Counted from the first letter of the stretch, positions 1-8,530 are shown. The stretch is 64,000 bases of DNA from Pseudonocardia endophytica (GCF_004339565.1 NZ_SMFZ01000001.1:1054001-1118000), one strand, 5' to 3'. Numbers and translations: made by a program. Notes: generated from the letters alone by a model not told the origin.

Positions 1-642
1 CGGCTTCGCCGTGGTGCCGGACGTGAAGTACAGCAGGAGCGTGTCCGACGCCTTCGTCACGCCGTCGGGCTCGAACGTCGCGTCCGCGTCGTAGGCCTGG
101 CCGGAGTAGTCCGCCCAGCCGTCCGGGGCACCGCGCACGGAGATCTTCGTGTAGTCGCCGGCGACGTCGTCGAACTTCGCGGCGTCGGCCGCGCCGACGA
201 CGACGTGCTTCGCGTGCCCCCGGTCCACCCGGTCCTGCAGGTCGGACGCGGTGAGCAGCGTCGTCGCCGGGATGACCACGGCGCCCAGCTTCATCGCGGC
301 CAGCAGCGTCTCCCACAGCTCCAGCTGGTTGCCGAGCATCAGGATGATCCGGTCGCCGCGGCCGACGCCCTGGCTGCGCAGCCAGTTCGCGACCCGGTTC
401 GAGCGCTCGGCCAGCTCGGCGTAGGTCCAGTGCGCGGACGACCCGTCGCCCTCGACGATCCACAGTGCACGACGGGCGCCGCGCTCCGGATCGGCCGCGA
501 CGGCGTCGAAGTGGTCGAGCGCGAAGTTGAACTCGTCGAGCTCCGGCCACCGGAAGTCCCGGTAGGCCGTCTCGTAGTCCTCGCGGTGGGTGAGCAGGAA
601 GTCCCGGGCCGTGTAGAAGGCCTCGCCCGCCGTTCCAGCCAT
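1..642 (-). CDS. AMP-dependent acyl-CoA synthetase, N-terminal part (cut by window edge)
   Basis: This is the first 214 residues of an adenylate-forming enzyme; the rest lies beyond base 1. The family activates a carboxylic acid with ATP to an acyl-AMP and then transfers it to CoA in the cytosol. Seen: a region with WTYAELAERSNRVANWL and GRGDRIILML, typical of the AMP-binding fold, and the ATP-binding A3 signature YFTSGTTAKP at the very end of the visible part. The ATG at 640-642 follows a purine-rich stretch. The N-terminus resembles medium-chain (ACSM-like) synthetases, but the substrate-binding and C-terminal domains are outside the window, so substrate is unknown. It is transcribed divergently from the lipoprotein gene at 758. 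Confidence 0.88.
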   Translation of the reverse strand, partial: MAGTAGEAFYTARDFLLTHREDYETAYRDFRWPELDEFNFALDHFDAVAADPERGARRALWIVEGDGSSAHWTYAELAERSNRVANWLRSQGVGRGDRIILMLGNQLELWETLLAAMKLGAVVIPATTLLTASDLQDRVDRGHAKHVVVGAADAAKFDDVAGDYTKISVRGAPDGWADYSGQAYDADATFEPDGVTKASDTLLLYFTSGTTAKP

Positions 643-757
643 CGTCAAGAGTCCTTCCTCGTGGCCGTCGTCGATCGGACCCTAACGACGGACGCGGCGG
701 ATCCACACCCGGACGTGGCGTCGCGTCGCCCCTACGGGGACCGGTCGCGGCTCTACG

Positions 758-1375
758 GTGATCCGCGTGACCGCGTCGCCGCCCTCGCGCACCCCCGCAC
801 GGACAGCCACGCGCCCGTACCCGGCGCGCACCGCGTTGCGGTACGCGCTGGTGGTGACGGCCGGGCTGGTCCTGCTGCTGGTCCTGATCGCCGGGTGCGG
901 TGCCACGCCGCTGCCCGCGGCGGCGCCGTCGACGATCGCGCCGACCACCCCGACACCTCCGCCGCCCACGACGACGGCAGCCCCGACGACGACGCAGGAA
1001 CCGACCACGGAACCGACCACGGAGCCGACCACCCGGAAGCCCGAGGGGACGCCCGCCCCGGCGCCGCACGCCGCCGCGCCGAAGCAGGGCGCACCGGTGC
1101 CGATCTGGCCTGCGACCGACACCGTGTCCGCCCGGCGCCTGCAGGACCAGGTCGACGGCGGCCGCCAGCCGTGGCTGCTCGACCCGACCGAGGTCGCCGT
1201 GTCCTACGCGGGTTCCGAGCTCGGCTACCGCAACCCCGGTGTGTTCACGCTCGCGCCGGGCCGCGTCGACGTCCAGGACGGGACGACGCCGCGCAAGGCG
1301 ACGATCACGCTCGGACAGACGGTCCGCAAGGGCGACGGCGGGATCTGGCTGGTGACCGGCGTGCAGCGCCGCTGA
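758..1375 (+). CDS. putative lipoprotein with Pro/Thr-rich linker, function unknown
   Basis: I do not recognise the family of this 205-residue protein. It starts at a GTG. An unusually long Arg/Pro-rich n-region (about 27 residues) is followed by a hydrophobic stretch (about 29-46) that ends in a lipobox-like IAGC with the candidate lipidated cysteine at residue 47. Residues about 50-95 are rich in Pro, Thr and Glu, with TTEPT repeats, and look like a flexible cell-wall linker. The last 100 residues look globular. The inferred location is the outer face of the membrane. It is divergent from the acyl-CoA synthetase gene and appears to be a single-gene unit. Alternative: the hydrophobic stretch is an uncleaved membrane anchor. 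Confidence 0.7.
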   Translation: MIRVTASPPSRTPARTATRPYPARTALRYALVVTAGLVLLLVLIAGCGATPLPAAAPSTIAPTTPTPPPPTTTAAPTTTQEPTTEPTTEPTTRKPEGTPAPAPHAAAPKQGAPVPIWPATDTVSARRLQDQVDGGRQPWLLDPTEVAVSYAGSELGYRNPGVFTLAPGRVDVQDGTTPRKATITLGQTVRKGDGGIWLVTGVQRR

Positions 1376-1560
1376 TCCGTGAGGCACACCACACGCCGGT
1401 GAGGCATTTCATCACTCTGAGGTACGGGGAGGGGCCCGTTTGTGCGTCGAACGGGTGAATTAAGGTCACGTCGTGCAGCGCGCAGGCACCCGGCAGCGAT
1501 GTTCCTCCTGACGCCGCCGACACCCGGTGCAGCAGAACGGCCCGAGGAGACCCCACCGCC

Positions 1561-1974
1561 ATGACCAGCGATTCGATCCAGCAGGACGTCTTCACCGTGC
1601 TCCACGGTCAGGCCTCCCCGATCGTCAGCCGCTGGACCTACCGCGCCGACGACCCGTACGCCATCTCCTTCGCCGTCCGCCGTTCGACGGACCGCTGGGT
1701 CGAGTGGCTGGTCGCGCGCGACCTGGTGATCGAGGGCCTGACCACGCCGTGCGGCATCGGGGACATCCGGATGCGGCCGCAGCGGGTCGACGGCTACGAC
1801 GTCGTCGAGATCGAGATCCGCTCGGACACCGGTTCAGCGGTGCTGGAGGTCGACCGGGACCTGCTGGCGCACTTCGTGCACGGGACGCTGGAGATCGTCG
1901 ACCTCGGCGAGGAGATGGACCACCTCGACCTGGACGAGGCGATCGCGCGCCTGACCGGCAGCGCCGCCGCCTGA
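1561..1974 (+). CDS. SsgA family sporulation/cell-division regulator
   Basis: This 137-residue protein matches the SsgA-like (SALP) family of actinobacteria, small cytoplasmic proteins that help localise septum formation and peptidoglycan remodelling during sporulation-specific division. Seen: the family pattern of an aromatic/DDPYA motif (residues about 26-35), WVEWLVARDLVIEGL in the first half, a GIGDIRMRP segment, and an acidic C-terminus with HLDLDEAI. Length is typical. The ATG follows a gaggag-like Shine-Dalgarno sequence. The gene stands alone; upstream is about 185 bp that includes an AACGGG/CCCGTT inverted repeat near 1438-1458. Which paralogue it is (SsgB-like or another) cannot be decided by eye. 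Confidence 0.88.
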   Translation: MTSDSIQQDVFTVLHGQASPIVSRWTYRADDPYAISFAVRRSTDRWVEWLVARDLVIEGLTTPCGIGDIRMRPQRVDGYDVVEIEIRSDTGSAVLEVDRDLLAHFVHGTLEIVDLGEEMDHLDLDEAIARLTGSAAA

Positions 1975-1987
1975 GCCGGGTGTACGG

Positions 1988-2530
1988 CTAGGCGTCCGGA
2001 CCGAAGTCCGGGTCGTCCACCGCGTCCCACTCCGCGTCCGCCTCGGCCTCGTTCGCGTGGTCGGCGTCCGCGTCCAGGTCCGCACTGACCTCGGGGTCGC
2101 CCACCGGCCGGTCGTCGACGACGGGCTCGAGGCTCGCGTCCACGTCGTGCACGGCGGCCTCCTCGGCACTCGCCGCGCCGCCGTCGACCCCCACCTCGGT
2201 GCCCGCGCCGTCGACGGTCACCTCGCCGTCCGCGCCGGTCTCGGCGCCGACGATCCGCCCCGAACGATCGGGATCACCGCCGGGTTCGACGTCCGGCAGC
2301 TCGCGGTCGATCCGGTCCTCGTGGGACTCGCCCTCCCGCTCACCTGCCGGGGTGACGGCGTTGTCGTCGACGCCGTAGGGCCGGTCCGGCGGCACGTAGC
2401 CGGCGTCCAGCGGGTCGGTGTCCGAGGGACCGGTGAGCGCCTCGTCCGTGTCCAGCTGCAGTGCCGACGCCAGATCGGGCTCCTCGGGCTGCGGGTCGGG
2501 GGTCTCGGCGGGGCGATCGGCTGCGGTCAT
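1988..2530 (-). CDS. DUF5709 family acidic protein
   Basis: This is a 180-residue, very acidic protein rich in Asp, Glu, Ala and Gly. It carries the hallmarks of DUF5709: LDTDEALTG and DPLDAGYVPPDRP near the N-terminus, an EREGESHEDRIDRELPDV segment, a SGRIV segment, and VGVDGGAASAEEAAVH in the second half. No membrane segment or signal peptide is visible. Function is unknown; the composition suggests an intrinsically disordered cytosolic protein. The ATG at 2528-2530 is preceded by an aggagga-type ribosome site. It converges with the SsgA gene (13 bp between stops) and diverges from the enoyl-CoA hydratase gene. The C-terminal Asp-rich tail of about 40 residues is longer than I would expect for the family. 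Confidence 0.82.
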   Translation of the reverse strand: MTAADRPAETPDPQPEEPDLASALQLDTDEALTGPSDTDPLDAGYVPPDRPYGVDDNAVTPAGEREGESHEDRIDRELPDVEPGGDPDRSGRIVGAETGADGEVTVDGAGTEVGVDGGAASAEEAAVHDVDASLEPVVDDRPVGDPEVSADLDADADHANEAEADAEWDAVDDPDFGPDA

Positions 2531-2707
2531 GGGTGGGGCTGTCCTCCTGAGTCGTTCCTGCGCGGGACCACCCCGCATCGATCCGACGTACCCGGCGTCG
2601 GGAGAGCACACACGCCGCCCGGCTCTCCTGGATGCTCGCTCCGCGAGCTCCGTTCGTGCCGCGCTACCGTCCGGCGCAACGACTCCGGTCGCGAGCGAGA
2701 GGACACC

Positions 2708-3565
2708 GTGGCAGAGCGAGCAGAGATCCAGGACACCGCACCGGTGACCGTGGAGCGGGTGGGTGCGCACGTCGTGCTGATGGCGCTGCGCAGGCCCCCG
2801 CACAACTACTTCGACGTGCCGATGGTCCGCATGCTGGCCGACCTCTACGCCGAGGCCGACGCCGACCCGTCGGTCCGGGTGATCGTGCTGGCCTCCGAGG
2901 GCCGCAGCTTCTCCGCGGGCGCGAACTTCGGCGGGGACGGGGACCGCACCGTCCCGATCGGTGCGGGCAGTGAGGACGGCAGCGTCGACGGGGCCGACGA
3001 CGGCGCCGACGCGCTCTACGCCGAGGCCGCGCGCGTGTTCTCGGTCGGCATCCCGGTCGTCGCCGCCGTGCACGGCACCGCGATCGGCGGCGGGTTCGGG
3101 CTCGCGGTGTCCGCCGACTTCCGGGTCGCCGCGCCCGGCACCCGGTTCTGCGCGAACTTCGCCCGGCTCGGCATCCACCACGGGTTCGGTCTGACCGTCT
3201 CCCTTCCCCGCGTGATCGGTGAGCAGCACGCACTGGACATGCTGCTGACCGGCCGTCGGGTGCACGGGATCGAGGCGCACCGGATCGGGCTGGCCGACCG
3301 GCTCGTCGACGACCCGGAGCCCGGCGGCGACCCCGCGGAGGCGGTGCGGGCAGGCGCGCTGTCGCTGGCCGCGGAGCTCGCCGAGGCCGCCCCGCTCGCC
3401 GTCCGCAGCATCAGGGCGACGCAGCGAGCCGGGCTGGCCGAGGCCGTCGCGGCGGCGACCCCGCGGGAGGCGTCCGAACAACGGGTCCTGCGCCGGACCG
3501 CCGACTTCGCCGAGGGGGTGGCCGCGACCGCCGAGCGCCGCACCCCCCGGTTCACCGGGTCGTGA
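2708..3565 (+). CDS. enoyl-CoA hydratase/isomerase (crotonase) family
   Basis: A 285-residue crotonase-fold enzyme of acyl-CoA metabolism. Seen: the first oxyanion-hole segment (GRSFSAGANFGG, about residues 63-74) and the second (HGTAIGGGFGLAVSADFRVA), then a typical C-terminal helix region ending in FTGS. I chose GTG 2708 because a GAGAGGA ribosome site lies just upstream; longer in-frame extensions run into the DUF5709 promoter region. An Asp/Gly-rich insertion of about 20 residues (near 85-105) is unusual. The stop overlaps the GTG of the following TetR gene by four bases, so the two are translationally coupled and the regulator may sense an acyl-CoA of this pathway (inference). The exact reaction is unknown. 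Confidence 0.88.
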   Translation: MAERAEIQDTAPVTVERVGAHVVLMALRRPPHNYFDVPMVRMLADLYAEADADPSVRVIVLASEGRSFSAGANFGGDGDRTVPIGAGSEDGSVDGADDGADALYAEAARVFSVGIPVVAAVHGTAIGGGFGLAVSADFRVAAPGTRFCANFARLGIHHGFGLTVSLPRVIGEQHALDMLLTGRRVHGIEAHRIGLADRLVDDPEPGGDPAEAVRAGALSLAAELAEAAPLAVRSIRATQRAGLAEAVAAATPREASEQRVLRRTADFAEGVAATAERRTPRFTGS

Positions 3566-4185
3566 GCACGACGGACCCGGCGCACCTCCGCGACGCCGGG
3601 CGCACGCGGCAGGCTCTGCTCGACGCGGCGGGCGAGCTGTTCACGTCCGAGGGCTACGACCGGACGACGGTCCGCGCGATCGCCGAGCGGGCCGGGGTGA
3701 ACCAGGCGCTGCTGTTCCGGTACTTCGGGAACAAGGAGGCGCTGTTCGCGAGGGTGCTCGCCGCCCAGGCGATGGACGTGCTGCACGGGGGCCCGCCGGA
3801 GGAGCTGCTGGAGCGGACGCTGCGCTCGATCCTCGTGCCGGCCGACGCCGATGCGGCGGCGCGCAGCGGGCTGTTCGACTCGGCGCTGCGCTCGGCGGGC
3901 AACTCCGAGGTGGTGGACGCGCTGCGCGACGAGCTCGGCACGGCGTACACGACCGAGTTCGCCGCGATCGCCGGTGGCACGGGGTCCGACGATCCGGACG
4001 CGCGGTTGCGCGCGGAGCTCCTGCTCGGCTGGCTGCTGGGCGTGAACTTCCTGCGCAACGTCCTGCACAGCGAGACGATCCGGGACGCCGACCCGGACGT
4101 CGTCGTCGGGCACGTGGTGCGGGCCGCGGCCACGATGCTGCACGGAGTGCGCCCCACCGGGGCCGACCCCGCGGTTGACAGTTGA
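3562..4185 (+). CDS. TetR family transcriptional regulator
   Basis: A 207-residue TetR-type repressor. Seen: an N-terminal helix-turn-helix region, with AAGELFTSEGYDRTTVRAIA leading into the recognition-helix segment AGVNQALLFRYFGNKEALF (about residues 40-60). The C-terminal ligand domain is not diagnostic. It overlaps the enoyl-CoA hydratase gene by GTGA and probably shares its mRNA. A good sigma-70-like promoter for the next P450 gene begins inside its 3' end. Probable targets are its own operon or the P450, but no clear palindrome links it to either. Confidence 0.9.
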   Translation: MSTTDPAHLRDAGRTRQALLDAAGELFTSEGYDRTTVRAIAERAGVNQALLFRYFGNKEALFARVLAAQAMDVLHGGPPEELLERTLRSILVPADADAAARSGLFDSALRSAGNSEVVDALRDELGTAYTTEFAAIAGGTGSDDPDARLRAELLLGWLLGVNFLRNVLHSETIRDADPDVVVGHVVRAAATMLHGVRPTGADPAVDS

Positions 4186-4204
4186 TCGTTCGCGTTCCTA
4201 ACGT
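4175..4204 (+). promoter_or_regulatory. sigma-70-like promoter for the P450 gene
   Basis: TTGACA at 4175-4180 and TAACGT at 4199-4204 are separated by 18 bp, a close match to the housekeeping consensus. The -35 box lies in the last codons of the TetR gene. The predicted start point is near 4211, about 30 bases before the P450 ATG. Confidence 0.55.
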
Positions 4205-4242
4205 CAGACCGGTAAGCGCTTGCTGACACTGGGGGCAACGAG

Positions 4243-5463
4243 ATGACGACCGACGTCGAGACCGGCCGGACCGTCCGCCGGTACCCGTTCAGCCAGGCCC
4301 ACGCGCTGGACATGGACGGGACCTACCAGGGCCTGCGCGAGGACGAGCCGCTGAGCCGCATCCAGGCCCCCTACGGCGGTGAGTGCTGGCTGGCCGTCCG
4401 GCACGCCGACGTGCGGACCGTGCTGGCCGATCCCCGGTTCAGCCGGTCCGCGACCGTCGGGCAGGACGTCCCTCGCCCGCGGCCCGAGGTCGACCACCAG
4501 ACGAGCTCCATCCTCAACATGGACCCGCCGGAGCACACCCGGCTGCGCAAGCTCGTCGCCCGCGCGTTCACCACACGACGGGTCGCCGACCTGCGGCCGC
4601 GCACGATCGAGCTGACGAGGGGCCTGCTCGACGACCTGCGCGCCGCCGGATCGCCCGCCGACCTCGTCGAGCACGTGTCGATGCCGCTGCCGGTGACGAT
4701 CATCTGCGAGATGCTCGGCGTACCGGTGTCCGAACGCTCGGTGTTCCGCGCGGGCGCCGACGCGGCGCTGTCCACGACGTCGATGACGCCGGAGCAGCGC
4801 GCGTCGGCCCGCGACGAGATGCTCGGCTTCATGGCGCGGCTGATCGCCGAGCGCCGCGCGAACCCCGCCGACGACCTGCTCACCGCGCTGGTGCAGGCCC
4901 GCGACTCCGAGGACCGGCTCAGCGAGGAGGAGCTCGTCGCGATGGGCGTCGGCATCCTGATCGCCGGTCACGAGACGACGATGAACCACCTGGCGAACTT
5001 CGTGTTCACCGTCCTCACCACGCCGGGCATGGCGGACGGGCTGCGCGCCGACCCGGACGCCGTCGGACCGGCGATCGAGGAACTGCTGCGGATCGTGCCG
5101 CTGGGCGCCGGGTCCGGGTTCCCGCGTGTCGCGCTGGAGGACGTCGAGCTGGGCGGCGTGACGGTCCGCGAGGGCGAGTCGGTGATGGTCGCGATCCACT
5201 CCGCGAACCGCGACGCGTCCGTGTTCGACGACCCGGAGACGCTGCACGCCGACCGCGCCGACAACCCGCACGTCGCGTTCGGACACGGGCCGCACCACTG
5301 CCTGGGCGCGCAGCTGGCCCGGATGGAGATGCAGGTCGCGCTCGGCGAACTGCTCCGCGCCTTCCCGGACCTGCGCCTCGCCGTGGCGCCGGAGGACGTG
5401 CCGTGGCGGACCGGCGCGCTCGTCCGCGGCCCGAAGGAGCTGCTGCTCGCCTGGGGCAGGTGA
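4243..5463 (+). CDS. cytochrome P450
   Basis: A soluble 406-residue bacterial P450, a monooxygenase that needs electrons from a ferredoxin/reductase pair. Seen: PPEHTRLRKLV in the C-helix region, the I-helix oxygen-activation motif AGHETT (near 241), EELLR as the ExxR element, and the haem-binding loop FGHGPHHCLG with the ligand Cys353. Length and motif order are normal for CYP105/107-like actinobacterial enzymes. No ferredoxin gene is adjacent. It has its own promoter at 4175-4204 and lies between the enoyl-CoA hydratase/TetR pair and a MarR gene. Substrate cannot be predicted. Confidence 0.93.
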   Translation: MTTDVETGRTVRRYPFSQAHALDMDGTYQGLREDEPLSRIQAPYGGECWLAVRHADVRTVLADPRFSRSATVGQDVPRPRPEVDHQTSSILNMDPPEHTRLRKLVARAFTTRRVADLRPRTIELTRGLLDDLRAAGSPADLVEHVSMPLPVTIICEMLGVPVSERSVFRAGADAALSTTSMTPEQRASARDEMLGFMARLIAERRANPADDLLTALVQARDSEDRLSEEELVAMGVGILIAGHETTMNHLANFVFTVLTTPGMADGLRADPDAVGPAIEELLRIVPLGAGSGFPRVALEDVELGGVTVREGESVMVAIHSANRDASVFDDPETLHADRADNPHVAFGHGPHHCLGAQLARMEMQVALGELLRAFPDLRLAVAPEDVPWRTGALVRGPKELLLAWGR

Positions 5464-5467
5464 TCTG

Positions 5468-5483
5468 CGTTGTCGTGTCAACG
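5468..5483. promoter_or_regulatory. candidate MarR operator upstream of the MarR gene
   Basis: CGTTGTCGTGTCAACG is an imperfect palindrome with CGTTG/CAACG arms and a 6-bp centre. It begins five bases after the P450 stop codon and 21 bases before the MarR ATG. Nearly the same sequence occurs upstream of the SDR gene that faces the MarR gene (6863-6878), which suggests one regulator binds both. The assignment to this MarR protein is inferred. Confidence 0.5.
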
Positions 5484-5504
5484 TCGTCGTCCTACAGTGA
5501 CCGC

Positions 5505-6026
5505 ATGGACGAGCCCCGTGCGCAGCAGCTGACGCCGGACGAGCTGCGGCTGTGGCACGCCTGGAAGCACGCCTCGGAACGGCTACGAGCGCGCATCGGT
5601 GAGGACATCGCCCGGGACGCAGGCCTGTCCGATCCCGACTACGCCATCCTGACCCGCCTGATCGATCTCGGTTCCGGGGTGCTGCGGCAGAACGAGCTCG
5701 CGGCCTCCATGGCCTGGCACCGTAGCCGCCTGTCCCACCAGCTCACGCGCATGGAGGGACGGGAACTCGTACAGCGAGCCACGGTCGACGGCGGGGTCGA
5801 GGTGCACGTCACGAGCACCGGCCGCGAGGCGGCGGAGGTGGCCCGGCCGGTCGCGGCCGCGGCCATCCGCAGGCACCTGGTCGACCGGATCCCGGACCGG
5901 GACCTCCAGCGGACCGTCGCGCTGTTCGAGGAGCTGGCCGACGCACCCGACGCGCCGACCCGGCCCGGGGCAGGGCGGCTGCCGTCCGCGGATGGTCACC
6001 AGGTGGTGGGGCCCTCGTCTCCGTAG
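5505..6026 (+). CDS. MarR family transcriptional regulator
   Basis: A 173-residue winged-helix regulator. Seen: LTPDELRLWHAWKHASERL at the N-terminus, the helix-turn-helix region with QNELAASMAWHRSRLSHQLTRM (split over about residues 66-87) and the wing with ELVQRATVDGGVEVHVTSTG. The MAWHRSRLSHQL form is frequent in MarR proteins encoded next to oxidoreductases. I chose ATG 5505; the upstream open frame is a shadow of the P450 gene. The 3' end overlaps the convergent SDR gene by 31 bp. Operator-like repeats before both genes suggest autoregulation and control of the SDR, perhaps relieved by a small phenolic or electrophile (inference from the family). Confidence 0.9.
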   Translation: MDEPRAQQLTPDELRLWHAWKHASERLRARIGEDIARDAGLSDPDYAILTRLIDLGSGVLRQNELAASMAWHRSRLSHQLTRMEGRELVQRATVDGGVEVHVTSTGREAAEVARPVAAAAIRRHLVDRIPDRDLQRTVALFEELADAPDAPTRPGAGRLPSADGHQVVGPSSP

Positions 6027-6841
6027 AACCCGCCGTTGGGTGCGTCGTCACCCGCCAGTGCCAGTGCGGAGATGATCCGCGCGCCCTGCCCTGGGGTGCG
6101 GTAGCCGGTGAAGTTGTTGAACGCCGTGGCGCAGTGCCCCGGTGCGGCCGCGTTGACCCGTATCCGGCCACCGGTCCGCTCGAACTGGTAGGCGAAGTGC
6201 TGGGTGACGGCGTTGAGTGCGGCCTTCGAGGTGGAGTAGGCCATGTTGGGCTGGGTGACGAACGCCACCCGATAGGCCATGGACTCCGGAGGCGCTTCGA
6301 CCCCGGCCCAGGAGCGCATGCCGTCGGCGATGACGCCCTCGCCCACGCCGAGCGAGCCGCGCTCCGAGGAGACGTTCACGATGCGCCCGTTCGGCGATCT
6401 CCCGAGCAGGGGCAGGAACGCCTCGATGAGCGAGACGACCGCGAAGACGTTGATGTCGTAGACCGTGCGCATCTCGGCGGCCGTGACCTCGAACGCCGGC
6501 TTCGGTGGAATCGCCGTGGCGGCGTTGTTGACCAGGACGTCGAGACGCCCCAGCCGGTTCTCGATGTCGGCGGCGGCCGCCGCGACCGAGTCGGGATCCG
6601 CGAGGTCGAGGCCGAGGAACATCGCTCGGCCCGATCCCGCGCCCTCGGCGCTGAGCTCCTCGGCCGCCTGCCTGCCCTCCGTCTCGCCACGAGCCGCCAG
6701 CACGACGGTCATTCCCGCCCGCACGAGGTTGCGGGCGGCCTCCTTGCCGATGCCCCGGGTCCCGCCGGTGACCAGTCCGACCTCCCCGGCCGCGTCGCGG
6801 GGGACGAGGTGGCGGCTCAGGAACTCCGTCTGCGTTGTCAC
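5996..6841 (-). CDS. short-chain dehydrogenase/reductase (SDR)
   Basis: A classical SDR, 281 residues from the chosen start. Seen: the cofactor loop TGGTRGIG, the NNAA structural motif (VLVNNAATAIP), an active-site Ser in RIVNVSSERGS and the catalytic pair in the YSTSKAA motif. About 30 residues between the Ser and the Tyr motif form an unusual long insertion. The start is uncertain: GTG 6839-6841 leaves a normal N-terminus, while an in-frame GTG at 6869-6871 would put the first codons inside an operator-like repeat. It converges with the MarR gene and overlaps its end. NADP preference is suggested by basic residues after the second strand (ARGETEG) but is weak evidence. Confidence 0.88.
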   Translation of the reverse strand: MTTQTEFLSRHLVPRDAAGEVGLVTGGTRGIGKEAARNLVRAGMTVVLAARGETEGRQAAEELSAEGAGSGRAMFLGLDLADPDSVAAAAADIENRLGRLDVLVNNAATAIPPKPAFEVTAAEMRTVYDINVFAVVSLIEAFLPLLGRSPNGRIVNVSSERGSLGVGEGVIADGMRSWAGVEAPPESMAYRVAFVTQPNMAYSTSKAALNAVTQHFAYQFERTGGRIRVNAAAPGHCATAFNNFTGYRTPGQGARIISALALAGDDAPNGGFYGDEGPTTW

Positions 6842-6878
6842 AACAACACCGTAGCTCTGCAGTGTTGTCACGTCAACG
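6833..6878. promoter_or_regulatory. two candidate MarR operators in the SDR promoter
   Basis: Two TTGTC-containing palindromes lie here: GTTGTCACAACAAC at 6834-6847 and TGTTGTCACGTCAACG at 6863-6878. The second shares 13 of 16 positions with the site in front of the MarR gene at 5468-5483. Spacing of about 29 bp between copies (nearly three helical turns) fits two dimers on one face of the DNA. Confidence 0.5.
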
Positions 6879-6986
6879 CGACTGGAGAACGTGGCGCGGG
6901 ACCCCGACGACGTCGCCTCCCGGCCGCTGCGGGGCTCCGCACGGGCGTCGTCACCACCCGCGACGGCGGCTCCGGGATCAGCGGGA

Positions 6987-7970
6987 TCAGGAGGTGCCGA
7001 CCGGCGCGAGCGCGTTCACGTCCTCCCAGAACTTCTCCTGGTCGGCGCCGGTCTCCTTGGTCCAGGGGAAGTAATGCGCCGGACGCGGTTCGCGGTCGTG
7101 CCAGAACCGCCCGGTCCGGACGGCGCGCGACGGGGCGGCGGCCAGCCACACGGCCGTGTCCGCGCCCTGGTCGACGGTGCGCAGGATCGGGCCGACGACC
7201 CGGTTGAACGCCGGGATCGAGTCGACGACGCCGGGCGTCGCCGCCCAGCCGGGGTGCATGGCGTGCACGGTCACGCCGGTGCCGGACAGCTCGCGCGCCC
7301 ACAGGCCGGTCAGCACGATCTGCATCCGCTTCGTGCGCGCGTACGCGGCCGTGCCGCCGTACTCGCCCTCCCGGTACTGCATGTCGTCGACCTTCAACGG
7401 CTGCGCGTACATGCCGCCGGACGACATGATGATCACCCGCGAGTCGGTCCCGGAGCGCGTCGCCCCGGCCTTCAACGAGTCCGCCAGCAGACCGGTGAGC
7501 AGGTGCGGGCCGAGCACGTGGACGGCCAGCGTCAGCTCGTTGCCGTCCGAGGTCTCCGAGCGCTCCGACGGCAGCAGCCCCGCGTTGTGCACCACCAGGT
7601 CCAGCTCCGGGACCCGCGCCGTGAAGTCGGCGGCGAACCGGCGGACGTCGGGCAGCTCGCCGATGTCGCAGACCTCGACCGTGAGGTCGGCGCCGGGCAC
7701 CTCGTCCGCGATCCGCACGCGGGACTGCTCACCCTTGTCCTTGTCGCGCACCAGCAGGTGCACGCTCGCACCGAGCCGCGCCAGCCCGACGGCGATCGCC
7801 TCGCCCAGCCCTGAGCTGGCGCCGGTGACCAGGGCGACCCGGCCGGCGAGGGCACCGGGCACCGGGTCGGCCCGGTCATCGGTCCACGAGTTGCGCCGGG
7901 CCAGGTAACCGAGCCTCGAGTAGCCGAGGACGAGCGTGCGGTCGAGCAGGGTGTCCAGTCCGGGCAGCAT
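6987..7970 (-). CDS. SDR family oxidoreductase (DHRS12-like)
   Basis: A 327-residue member of the DHRS12-like SDR group. Seen: VALVTGASSGLGEAIA (cofactor loop), DLVVHNAGLL, IIMSSGGMYAQPLKV with the Ser, and AAYARTKRMQ with the YxxxK pair. The C-terminal FWHDREPRPAHYFPWTK region fits the same group. ATG 7968-7970 was chosen; the upstream open frame (to 8066) reads through the end of the SRPBCC gene. It is the last gene of an operon P450 (8531-9676), SRPBCC (8011-8511), SDR, with gaps of 19 and 40 bases. The context suggests oxidation of a hydrophobic substrate, but no substrate can be named. Confidence 0.88.
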   Translation of the reverse strand: MLPGLDTLLDRTLVLGYSRLGYLARRNSWTDDRADPVPGALAGRVALVTGASSGLGEAIAVGLARLGASVHLLVRDKDKGEQSRVRIADEVPGADLTVEVCDIGELPDVRRFAADFTARVPELDLVVHNAGLLPSERSETSDGNELTLAVHVLGPHLLTGLLADSLKAGATRSGTDSRVIIMSSGGMYAQPLKVDDMQYREGEYGGTAAYARTKRMQIVLTGLWARELSGTGVTVHAMHPGWAATPGVVDSIPAFNRVVGPILRTVDQGADTAVWLAAAPSRAVRTGRFWHDREPRPAHYFPWTKETGADQEKFWEDVNALAPVGTS

Positions 7971-8010
7971 GTCCCGATCGCAGCACAGGCCCCGCCGCCG
8001 CGCCCGTCGA

Positions 8011-8511
8011 TCAGCCGTGCTCCACGGCCGATCGGACGGCGTCGAGGTTGCGCTCCATGCCGGCACGCCACTCGTCGAGCCGCGCCGCGACGATCCGTTC
8101 CTCCTTGTCCGGCCGGCGCTCGATCGCCGGGGTCAACCCGGAGGGTCCGGGACCGAGCTTGGCCCACTGCCGGACGCGGGTCCCGCCGTCGACCGGGTCC
8201 AGGTCGAAGCCCCACTGCGCGGGCGACCCGTCCGGCGCGTCCACCTCGACCGTCCACCGGACGCTGCGCTCCGGCTCCCACGTCGTCACCGTGGAGACGG
8301 TGCTCCACTCCCCGATCGCCGGGTGCGAGTTGTGCCCGCGGAACCGAACCCCCGGACCGGCGCCCGTCGCACCGTCGAGCCATTCCACGCGCTGGAGCTC
8401 CTCGGAGACGCCGGCCAGCCACGCCTGGTCGGTGACCAGCGGCCAGATGTCCTCGGCGGGCGCGTTCACGACGGCCTCGCTCTCGGTGGTCGGGCCGTCG
8501 GCGTAGCGCAT
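8011..8511 (-). CDS. SRPBCC family protein
   Basis: A 166-residue START/Bet v1-like (SRPBCC) protein with a large hydrophobic cavity. Seen: the N-terminal strand VVNAPAEDIWPLVTD, DGATGAGPGVRFRGHN, SVRWTVEVDAPDG and a long C-terminal helix with RLDEWRAGMERNLDAVRS. These proteins bind or modify lipophilic ligands such as polyketides or fatty acids. It lies 19 bases after a P450 gene and 40 bases before an SDR gene, so it probably handles the same substrate (inference). The DGATGAGPGVRFRGHN segment is typical of the polyketide cyclase/dehydrase subgroup, but many members have no known activity. Confidence 0.85.
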   Translation of the reverse strand: MRYADGPTTESEAVVNAPAEDIWPLVTDQAWLAGVSEELQRVEWLDGATGAGPGVRFRGHNSHPAIGEWSTVSTVTTWEPERSVRWTVEVDAPDGSPAQWGFDLDPVDGGTRVRQWAKLGPGPSGLTPAIERRPDKEERIVAARLDEWRAGMERNLDAVRSAVEHG

Positions 8512-8530
8512 CGTCGCTCCTACGGGAAGC

